A DNA stretch of 47,439 nt. Source: Pseudoduganella buxea. GTDB taxonomy: Bacteria > Pseudomonadota > Gammaproteobacteria > Burkholderiales > Burkholderiaceae_D. Positions 9,887 through 16,570 of the stretch are shown piece after piece. The translations under genes and the position numbers were made by a program. Location of the stretch: NCBI RefSeq assembly GCF_009720835.1, contig NZ_WNKZ01000043.1, positions 1 to 47,439 on the forward strand, given 5' to 3'. A model generated the notes under the pieces. The model was not told the origin of the DNA. It saw nothing but the letters and a program-made list of their open reading frames with translations, and did not search any database. Every line of letters begins with the position of its first letter. The stretch's first letter is position 1.

Positions 9887-10567
9887 TCAGCCCAGCTGTT
9901 CCAGCAGCAGCTTGGCGGCGGCAGCCGACGAAGCGGGATTCTGCCCCGTGATCAGGAGGCCGTCGCGCACCACGTACGAGCCCCAGTCCTCTCCCTTCGA
10001 ATACACGCCGCCCTTAGCCTTCAGTTCGTCCTCGACGAGGAAGGGCACGATATCGGTCAGCCCCACGCCTGCTTCTTCCGTGTTGGTGAAACCGGTGACC
10101 TGCTTGCCTTCGACCAGCGGGCGGCCGTCCGGCGCCTTCACGTGGCGCAGCACGCCCGGTGCGTGACAGACCAGGGCCACGGGTTTACCGGCGCCCAGGA
10201 AGGCCTCGATCAGGGCGATCGAATGGCGGTCCTCGGCCAGGTCCCACAGGGGGCCGTGGCCACCCGGGTAGAACACGGTGTCGAAGTCGGCCTGGTCGAC
10301 GCTGTCCAGCCGTACGGTGTCGGCCAGCTGGGCCTTGGCTGCCGCGTCCGCCTCGAAGCGGTGCGTCGCATCCGTCTGCGACGACGGTTCATTGCTTTTC
10401 GGGTCCAGCGGCGGCTGTCCGCCGGCCGGGGAGGCCAGCACGATCTGCGCGCCGGCATCCTTGAAGGCGTAATACGGCGCGGCCAGTTCTTCCAGCCAGA
10501 AGCCCGTCTTGCGACCGGTGTCGCCCAGCTTGTCGTGGGAGGTGAGGACCATCAGTACTTTTTTCAT
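9887..10567 (-). CDS. DJ-1/PfpI-family protein (Hsp31/glyoxalase III-like)
   Basis: This 226-residue protein belongs to the type 1 glutamine amidotransferase-like DJ-1/PfpI family. The nucleophile elbow is Cys134-His135 (LVCHAPGVL), with the conserved acid at Glu26 (FWLEELAAPY) and the PGGHGPLWDL loop at 101-110. These features fit the Hsp31-like group, whose members convert methylglyoxal to lactate without glutathione. I placed the start at 10567 because AAGGAAA lies a good distance upstream. An upstream ATG at 10588 adds seven residues. Location behind two operators and beside a NemR-like repressor suggests an aldehyde- or electrophile-induced detoxification pair (inference). Confidence 0.88.
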   Translation of the reverse strand: MKKVLMVLTSHDKLGDTGRKTGFWLEELAAPYYAFKDAGAQIVLASPAGGQPPLDPKSNEPSSQTDATHRFEADAAAKAQLADTVRLDSVDQADFDTVFYPGGHGPLWDLAEDRHSIALIEAFLGAGKPVALVCHAPGVLRHVKAPDGRPLVEGKQVTGFTNTEEAGVGLTDIVPFLVEDELKAKGGVYSKGEDWGSYVVRDGLLITGQNPASSAAAAKLLLEQLG

Positions 10568-10589
10568 CGCTATTTCCTTCAAGATCAAT

Positions 10590-10605
10590 TAGACCGGTCG
10601 TCTAG
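10590..10605. promoter_or_regulatory. TetR operator copy 2, before the DJ-1 gene
   Basis: TAGACCGGTCGTCTAG is a near-perfect palindrome 22 bp before the DJ-1 start codon. It differs by one base from the copy at 10659, the centres being 69 bp apart. Confidence 0.72.
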
Positions 10606-10658
10606 AATGGGGCCCAGTTGCACCGTTTCCCGACCGATGCATCCACGATAACATCAAG

Positions 10659-10674
10659 TAGACCAGTCGTCTAG
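10659..10674. promoter_or_regulatory. TetR operator copy 3, overlapping the likely DJ-1 promoter
   Basis: TAGACCAGTCGTCTAG is a near-perfect palindrome. Read on the minus strand, TAGACG within it and TATCGT at about 10645-10650 are 17 bp apart and could be the -35 and -10 of the DJ-1 promoter. A repressor bound here would block RNA polymerase. Confidence 0.7.
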
Positions 10675-10708
10675 TGATTTCGATGCGTGCCGGAGCGGGG
10701 CGTGGAGT

Positions 10709-10718
10709 GGGGGGGGGG
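10709..10718. repeat. ten-G homopolymer tract
   Basis: Ten consecutive G residues lie 12 bp past the stop of the transporter gene and 35 bp from a TetR operator. Together with the following CTGCCCCC they can fold into a G/C hairpin. The tract is in no recognised coding region, so length changes would not shift a reading frame. Confidence 0.8.
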
Positions 10719-10730
10719 CTGCCCCCTGGC

Positions 10731-11948
10731 TCAGCAGGCCGTCGGCCTGGCCCGTTCCACTTCCAGTCCGAACAGGGGCCGCAGCCGCGTGCCCAGCACA
10801 TTGCCGGCAAACGCGCACACGAGCCACAGCCAGCCATGCAGGCTGCCCGACACGATGCCGCTGAAATAGGCGCCGATATTGCAGCCGTAGGCGAGGCGGG
10901 CGCCGTAACCCAGCAACAGTCCGCCCACGACGGCCGCGATGAGCGAGCGCAGCGGCAAGCGCCAGACGGGGGCATAGCGCCCGGCCAGCGCCGCGGCCAG
11001 CATGGCGCCCAGCACGATGCCGATGTCCATCACGGACGTGACGTCCTGGGCGATGGGCGCCGCCAGCGCGGCGGCATTGGCCTTGGCCGACCAGTAGGTC
11101 CAGCTGGCCACGTCGATGCCGAGGGCCGATGCTGCCTTGGCGCCCCACAGAGCGAAGGCCGACGTCACGCCCCACGGGCGTCCGGACAGCGCCATCGTGG
11201 CGAAATTGAGCAGCACCAGCATCAGCGCGCCCGCCACCAGGGGCCACGGGCCGTGCAGCCAGGGCGAATCGTGCGCCGGCTGCACGTGGGCCGGTACGAG
11301 GCGGCCGTGCCGGCGCCGTTCCACCAGCACCGTCAGCGCCGCGATCAGCGCGAAGACGATCCAGTTGGCGGCCAGCGCCGGCGCCAGGCCCAGGGTCTTG
11401 ACCACGGAGACGGGCGCCAGCTGCGGCAGCGACGTCCAGAACGGCATATGGGCTGTGCCGATGACGGAGCCGGCGATGAAGGCGACCAGCGTGACGAGCA
11501 TGCGCGTGCTGCCGCCGCCGACGGTGTACAGCGTGCCCGAGGCACAGCCGCCGCCCAGCTGCATGCCGATGCCGAAGATGAAGGCACCAACGATGACGGA
11601 GGTGCCGGCAGGCGAGACCAGGCCCCGCACGGGATTGCCGAACAGTTCACCAGCCGCCAGCGCCGGGAAGAACAGGGCCACGCCGACGGCCAGCATCAGC
11701 ATCTGCGCGCGCAGGCCGGCACCACGGCCGTCGGCGATGAAGACGCGCCAAGCGGACGTGAAGCCGAATGCCGCGTGATACAGGGTCACGCCCAGCAGCG
11801 CACCGATACCATACAGCGCGGCCTGGCGTGGTCCGACGGCCTGCGCCAGGTACCAGGCGCCCAGCACGATGAGCAGCAGGGCCACGCCCAGCGGGCGCGG
11901 ATTGATGGTGGCACGCGAGGCCAGGGAAGGGGAGGCGGCAAGGGACAT
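10731..11948 (-). CDS. YeeE/YedE-family (TsuA-type) sulfur-compound transporter
   Basis: This 405-residue membrane protein matches the YeeE/YedE family, whose structurally known member TsuA imports thiosulfate. Two conserved cysteine sites that relay the substrate in TsuA are present: Cys135 in LGGGCASGTLY and a second in YGCNIGAYFSGI near residue 355. About ten hydrophobic helices are visible. The start at 11948 was chosen because family-like sequence (SLASRATINPRPLG) begins there; no clear ribosome site is seen. No sulfur-assimilation gene or TusA-like partner lies next to it, so the substrate is uncertain. Confidence 0.86.
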   Translation of the reverse strand: MSLAASPSLASRATINPRPLGVALLLIVLGAWYLAQAVGPRQAALYGIGALLGVTLYHAAFGFTSAWRVFIADGRGAGLRAQMLMLAVGVALFFPALAAGELFGNPVRGLVSPAGTSVIVGAFIFGIGMQLGGGCASGTLYTVGGGSTRMLVTLVAFIAGSVIGTAHMPFWTSLPQLAPVSVVKTLGLAPALAANWIVFALIAALTVLVERRRHGRLVPAHVQPAHDSPWLHGPWPLVAGALMLVLLNFATMALSGRPWGVTSAFALWGAKAASALGIDVASWTYWSAKANAAALAAPIAQDVTSVMDIGIVLGAMLAAALAGRYAPVWRLPLRSLIAAVVGGLLLGYGARLAYGCNIGAYFSGIVSGSLHGWLWLVCAFAGNVLGTRLRPLFGLEVERARPTAC

Positions 11949-12058
11949 GGCAGTAGGGCAGTAAAGACGTAGGCAGGCATTTTCTCGTGTTTCCGGTTTT
12001 CCTGCAGGCGGCGCGCCAGCGAAACGCGCGCGCCAGCGGCATGCGCCGGGCGCGGGAA

Positions 12059-13060
12059 TCAGGGCCTTTGCGTCACCAGCTCGGGCCCCAGCCGGTTGAT
12101 GATGCTGTAGTTCAGCGCCGTCCACCATTCCGAGCCTGCGCCCGTCAGCGCGTTTTCGCCAGCTTCGATGACGGCGAAAGCCTCGCTGACGACGAAATCC
12201 TCGACGTCGTTCATCGACGCGAACGACAGCACGGAGACGGCGTCGATGCGGCTGCCTTCGGGATCTTCCTGCGTCGAACCGGCGTTGTGCAGCTGGGCGT
12301 AGCGCCGCACCAGCTCGCGCGTGGCCGGCTGGGCCAGTACCAGGGCCGCATGCTCGTCCAGCATGGCTTGCTGGAACGCTGCACGCGACAGGCCTGGCGC
12401 GCGCACGTGGATCTTGACGAGGCTGATGGGATCGCGGTGTCGCTCGCTGGGGATCAGGAGGTATTCGCGGGCGAATTCGCGCGTCACCATGCGAAAGGCC
12501 ACCTGCTCGTCGGCGACGATGCGTTCGGCGAATTTTTCCTGCTGCAGCGTGCGGCCGATATCGTCTTCCGACGCGTAGGCGATATAGGCGAAACCGTCCC
12601 AGCGGGGGCGGCGCAGCGCCGGCACGTGGCGCTGCGGATCGGCCGGGAGCAGGCCGTCGCCACCAATCATGGCCCGGTACGGCGGGCGCGCGAAACAGGA
12701 CGGGCCCGACGCGATGCGGTGCACCTGGTCGTAGCGCAGCACGAGGTCGGAACTGCTGCCCGGCTCGTCCCAGGCGAATTTCGGCCCGTGCACCTTGCGC
12801 CAGTATTCATCCCAGTGCTCGAAGGCCAGGTTGGGCGTACCCTCCAGCGCCAGCGCGCCGGGATGGCGGTCCGGCTCGCGCACTTCCCGGCCGCTCCGGT
12901 CGCGCGACGCGCCCGGGTCCTGCGCCCGCTCGGCGCGCGGCGTGGCATCGACGCGGCTGACGAAGGTGGGCGTGACGATCAGGGGCCGGTCGGTGGACGG
13001 CCTCACGGATGCCAGCGGCGGGCGGTGCTGGTTGTCGGCGCGGTCGAAATCGGTGCTCAT
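12059..13060 (-). CDS. tandem EthD-like (dimeric alpha/beta barrel) protein
   Basis: This 333-residue protein appears to hold two EthD-type ferredoxin-like units. One is around residues 70-190 (with HWDEYWRKVHGPKFAW) and one around 215-330 (with ISLVKIHVRAPGLS and FQQAMLDEHAALV). EthD-like proteins are small partners or enzymes in degradation and polyketide pathways, and no substrate can be read here. An AGGAGA ribosome site precedes the ATG. The start codon overlaps the stop of the upstream MFS gene as ATGA, so the two are translationally coupled and likely act on the same compound. Confidence 0.75.
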   Translation of the reverse strand: MSTDFDRADNQHRPPLASVRPSTDRPLIVTPTFVSRVDATPRAERAQDPGASRDRSGREVREPDRHPGALALEGTPNLAFEHWDEYWRKVHGPKFAWDEPGSSSDLVLRYDQVHRIASGPSCFARPPYRAMIGGDGLLPADPQRHVPALRRPRWDGFAYIAYASEDDIGRTLQQEKFAERIVADEQVAFRMVTREFAREYLLIPSERHRDPISLVKIHVRAPGLSRAAFQQAMLDEHAALVLAQPATRELVRRYAQLHNAGSTQEDPEGSRIDAVSVLSFASMNDVEDFVVSEAFAVIEAGENALTGAGSEWWTALNYSIINRLGPELVTQRP

Positions 13061-14265
13061 GGACGTTCTCCTGTAGGGTTGGGGGCAAGTCCGGCGACGG
13101 CCGGCACGGCCAGCGCGGCCAGCAGCGCGATGGCGGCGGAAACGTAGCCGACATGGCTGGCGCCCCAGGCCGAGATACCCAGGCCGCCGACCAGGGCGCC
13201 CAGGGCGATGCCGCCATTGGCCGCCGAAACATTGATCGTGCCGGCCAGTGCCTGCGCGCCCGTGGCCGCCTTCATCACGCGGATCTGGCAGATCGGATAC
13301 AGCGCCGTATTGGCGATGCCCCAGACGCCCAGCGCGATGGCGAACGCCATGCCATTGCCGGCCAGGGCCATCGTCGCCGCCATGCCCAGCGCCAGCATGA
13401 TGCAGAACAGCGCGGTCGTGCCCAGCGGCCTGCGGTCGACCCAGCGCCCGCCCAGCCAGTTGCCGGCCAGGCCGACGGCGCCGAAGCCCATCAGCCACCA
13501 GCCCACGCGGCCCGGGGCGATACCGGCGGACTTTTCCAGCATCTCGGCCAGATAGGTGTAGCCCGTGAACATGGCCGTGAAGACCAGCACCGACAGCGCC
13601 ACATTGGCCAGGAAGAACGGGCTTTTCAGGATACGCGCCTGGCTGCTCAGGCCGGCGGCCTTGTCAGAACGGACGGCGGGCATCGTGACGGCCATCAGGA
13701 TCGCCACCAGCAGCGACAGGCCGGCCAGCAGCGCAAACGCGCCGCGCCAGCCCAGGGCGTCCGACGCCAGGGTACCCAGCGGGATACCGAACAGCATGGC
13801 CGCCGAGATGCCCAGGTAGACGGTCGAGACGGCGCTGCCGCCCTTGCCGGGGCCGGCGATGCGGGCCGCGGTGTCGCTGGCGGTGCCCCAGAACACGGGC
13901 AGGGCCAGCGCCGGCAGCAAACGCGCCACCAGCAGCACCCAGTAATTCGATGCCACCGAGGCCAGCGCATTCGATGCCGCGAACAGCACGAGGATGGCGA
14001 CGAACAGCCGCTTGCGGTCGACATTGGCCAGCAAGGCCGTCAGGAAGGGGCCGGAGACCATGACGACGACGGCGAACAAGGTCACCAGCTGGCCCGCCGT
14101 CGTGACGGAAATGGCCAGGTCACGGGACAGGGCCGGCAGCAGGCCGACGATCAGGAATTCCGTCGTGACGATGACGAAGGCGGCGATGGCAAGGATGGCG
14201 ATCGACAGGCTGCTGCCCGGGTGGGGCAGGGCCGGGGCAGCGGAAACGGTGGAGGAAGACGGCAT
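13057..14265 (-). CDS. MFS transporter, DHA1-type drug/sugar efflux family
   Basis: This 402-residue protein has about twelve hydrophobic helices and the MFS loop signature after helix 2 (LLANVDRKRL). The first helices (FVIVTTEFLIVGLLPALSRD) resemble the AraJ/YdhP/SotB efflux group. Such carriers export small molecules by proton antiport. Its stop overlaps the EthD gene start (ATGA), and a LysR regulator is transcribed divergently 99 bp away. The arrangement suggests an inducible export or detoxification module controlled by that regulator (inference). Confidence 0.9.
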   Translation of the reverse strand: MPSSSTVSAAPALPHPGSSLSIAILAIAAFVIVTTEFLIVGLLPALSRDLAISVTTAGQLVTLFAVVVMVSGPFLTALLANVDRKRLFVAILVLFAASNALASVASNYWVLLVARLLPALALPVFWGTASDTAARIAGPGKGGSAVSTVYLGISAAMLFGIPLGTLASDALGWRGAFALLAGLSLLVAILMAVTMPAVRSDKAAGLSSQARILKSPFFLANVALSVLVFTAMFTGYTYLAEMLEKSAGIAPGRVGWWLMGFGAVGLAGNWLGGRWVDRRPLGTTALFCIMLALGMAATMALAGNGMAFAIALGVWGIANTALYPICQIRVMKAATGAQALAGTINVSAANGGIALGALVGGLGISAWGASHVGYVSAAIALLAALAVPAVAGLAPNPTGERP

Positions 14266-14364
14266 GGTGGCTCGGCGGAAGTAGACAAGTCGTCATGCTA
14301 TAGTGGAAAGCATTTCTTATCTCGGATGTTCTTTCCCATAACACTGGAAGAAAAGTCTTAAATC
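14266..14364. promoter_or_regulatory. divergent promoter region between MFS and LysR genes
   Basis: This 99-bp interval must hold promoters for both the MFS-EthD unit and the LysR gene. TATAGT at 14299-14304 is a good plus-strand -10 element without a good -35, as expected for regulated promoters. No clear LysR box was fixed by eye. Confidence 0.5.
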
Positions 14365-15285
14365 ATGCACCCGACGGAACGCCTGAAAGGGCTGGAAACC
14401 TTTGTCGCCGTTGCCGAAGCGGGCAGCTTCACGGCCGCCGCCCAGCGCCTGAGCCTGACCAATTCCGCCGTTGGCAAGAGCATCGCCCGCCTGGAAGACC
14501 GGCTGGGCAACCGTCTGTTCGAGCGCACCACGCGCCGGCTGGCGCTGACGGAGGCGGGCGAGGCCTTCCTGAAGGTCTGCGTGCGCGTGCTGGAGGAACT
14601 CGAAGGGGCCGAGCGGGAGCTCTCCTCGCAAAGGCCGGAGCCGGCCGGGCCGCTGCGCGTGAACCTGCCAGCCACCTTCGGCCGCTTGTGCGCATTGCCG
14701 GCATTGATGGCCTTCGCGGCGGCCCACCCGCAGGTGGTGCCGCACATTGCGTTTACCGACCGCTTCGTCGACCTGGTCGAGGAGGGCCTGGACCTGGTGG
14801 TGCGTATCGGCGGCGACGGCACCTGGCCGGCCGCGCTGGCGCACGAATACCTGGGCAGCGAGGAACTGGTCTTCTGCGCTTCGCCAGCTTACGTGGCGGC
14901 CCATGGGGCGCCCGCGAACGTGGCCGAACTGCTCGAACGCGATGCCATTCTGTATGGCCGGGCCGACGGCGGCGTCAGCCCGTGGCTGCTCGCCACCGGC
15001 GACGGACCGCCCGTGCGGCAGCAGGTTACCGCCCGCGCCGTGTTCGGCCAGGCCGAGGCCCAGGCCGCGGCCGTGGCGGCGGGACTGGGCGTCGCGCAGA
15101 TGGCCACGTGGCTGGTGGAGAAGCAGCTGCGTGCCGGCACGCTGGTAACCATCCTGCCGGCACTGGCCACCGAAGGCCTGCCGCTGTACCTTGTATGGCA
15201 GCGCAGTCGCCAGCATTCGCCCAAGGTGCAGGCGCTGCTGGCCCACCTGCGCGGTGCGCTGGCGATCCGGCCACCTGCCGGGTGA
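14365..15285 (+). CDS. LysR-family regulator (CrgA/PA-type), probable controller of MFS-EthD
   Basis: This 306-residue protein has the LysR N-terminal helix-turn-helix (FVAVAEAGSFTAAAQRLSLT, then SAVGKSIARLEDRLG) and a two-lobed effector-binding domain. LysR regulators commonly control the gene transcribed divergently from them, here the MFS-EthD pair. The effector is unknown. It converges with the VOC gene with only 3 bp between stop codons, so no terminator separates them. Confidence 0.92.
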   Translation: MHPTERLKGLETFVAVAEAGSFTAAAQRLSLTNSAVGKSIARLEDRLGNRLFERTTRRLALTEAGEAFLKVCVRVLEELEGAERELSSQRPEPAGPLRVNLPATFGRLCALPALMAFAAAHPQVVPHIAFTDRFVDLVEEGLDLVVRIGGDGTWPAALAHEYLGSEELVFCASPAYVAAHGAPANVAELLERDAILYGRADGGVSPWLLATGDGPPVRQQVTARAVFGQAEAQAAAVAAGLGVAQMATWLVEKQLRAGTLVTILPALATEGLPLYLVWQRSRQHSPKVQALLAHLRGALAIRPPAG

Positions 15286-15288
15286 CGC

Positions 15289-15705
15289 TCAAGCCGTCCG
15301 GGCCACGTCCAGCACCCACGTCACGCCGAAGCGGTCCTTCAACATGCCATACAGCGGTGTCCACGGCGCCGGCGCCAGGGGGTGGAGGATTTCTCCCCCG
15401 GCGGCGAGGTTGTGCCAAAAGTCCTGAAGTTGCGCCGGCGAGTCGCCCCGTACGGAGACATAGAACGGCTTGTCGCCGGGGTGCCACGTCGTGCCAGTGG
15501 GGACGTCGTGGGCCATGATGTGGAAACCGTTGTCGGCCCGGACCTGTCCCCAGATGATGCGTGCGGCATCGGCATCGGTGTCGGCTTGCCCGGCATCCCG
15601 GTAGGTCGCCGCCGTGACTCCCCCGCCGAAGACCGCGTGATAGAAGTGCAGCGCCGCGCCGGCCTGGCCGTCGAAATTGAGATGGGTCACCGTTTGAATC
15701 GTCAT
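15289..15705 (-). CDS. VOC-family PhnB-like protein
   Basis: This 138-residue protein fits the PhnB/3-demethylubiquinone-methyltransferase-like branch of the VOC (glyoxalase/bleomycin resistance) superfamily. It has the opening THLNFDGQAGAALHFYHAVF and the closing PLYGMLKDRFGVTWVLDV. PhnB-like proteins have no agreed activity; many look like metal-binding or binding-only folds. A WYL-type regulator is divergent, 94 bp away, which is a frequent pairing for this family and suggests the regulator controls it (inference). Confidence 0.87.
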   Translation of the reverse strand: MTIQTVTHLNFDGQAGAALHFYHAVFGGGVTAATYRDAGQADTDADAARIIWGQVRADNGFHIMAHDVPTGTTWHPGDKPFYVSVRGDSPAQLQDFWHNLAAGGEILHPLAPAPWTPLYGMLKDRFGVTWVLDVARTA

Positions 15706-15799
15706 AATTGCTCCTTGGATGATGAGGGCGTGAGCCGCAACCGGCCGGCCACGGGGTGCTACTATAGCCAGCCCTGCTGCCAGTTTCCGTCAGTTGCCG

Positions 15800-16570
15800 A
15801 TGTCCCGATCCGACCGCTTGTTCATCCTTCTCCAGGCGTTGCGCGACGCGCCACCGCCCGTGACGGCCGCGCAGCTCGCCGCGGCAACGGGCGTCTCTCC
15901 ACGCTCGATCTACCGCGATATCGACAGCCTGCGTGCCGGCGGTGCCACCATCGAAGGTGAGCGGGGCTACGGTTACACGCTGGTGGAAGACGGCAGCCTG
16001 CCGCCCCGGGCGTTCAGCCGCATCGAGCTCGATGCGCTCGTGCTGGGACTGGCGGAAGTGCGGCAAATGGGCGACCCGGCCCTGGCCTGCGCCGCCGCGG
16101 CCGTGCTGGGGAAACTGGCGGCAACCCTGCCGTCAGTGGGCCAGCAGCACCTGCTGCACGCGGTGTCGAAGGCGCACCGTTTCACGCAGCGCTACCCGGT
16201 ATTGCCGGACATGGACCTGATCAGGCACTGCTGCTGGCGCGAGGAGGCGCTGGCCATCACGTACCGTGACAGTAAAGGTGTCGAAACGGTGCGCACGATC
16301 TGGCCGCTGACCATCGTCTATCTCGACGCGATGCTGGTGGTGCTGGCACGTTGTTGTCTGCGCGGTGATTTCCGGATGTTTCGCACCGACCGGATACTGA
16401 CGGTGGCTGCCACCGGCGCCAGCTTCCGGCCACGGCGGGCCGCGCTGCTGCGTGACTACCTGGCGGCGCTGGAATGGGCGGGCCGCGCCGGCTCTCACGC
16501 CGGGGGCGCCATGATCGCCGCCGCCAGTGCTTCCAGCAATTCGCCCGGCGGCACGGGCTTGACGAAATAG
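15800..16570 (+). CDS. YafY-type HTH-WYL transcriptional regulator
   Basis: This 256-residue protein has an N-terminal DeoR-like helix-turn-helix (RLFILLQALRDAPPPVTAAQ, then GVSPRSIYRDIDSLRAGG) and a WYL-type sensory domain in which the WYL triplet is replaced by VYL (TIVYLDAMLVVLARC). A start at 15800 removes two unlikely residues of the longer ORF. The last roughly 25 codons overlap the end of the antiparallel kinase gene (16495-16570) and have low-complexity sequence, so the stop may have been lost and extended relative to relatives. It is divergent from the VOC gene. Confidence 0.88.
   Translation: MSRSDRLFILLQALRDAPPPVTAAQLAAATGVSPRSIYRDIDSLRAGGATIEGERGYGYTLVEDGSLPPRAFSRIELDALVLGLAEVRQMGDPALACAAAAVLGKLAATLPSVGQQHLLHAVSKAHRFTQRYPVLPDMDLIRHCCWREEALAITYRDSKGVETVRTIWPLTIVYLDAMLVVLARCCLRGDFRMFRTDRILTVAATGASFRPRRAALLRDYLAALEWAGRAGSHAGGAMIAAASASSNSPGGTGLTK

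Noticed and set aside
10674..11972. 432-codon plus-strand frame opposite the YeeE/YedE gene
   Set aside because: Antisense shadow; low-complexity Gln/Gly/Arg-rich protein.
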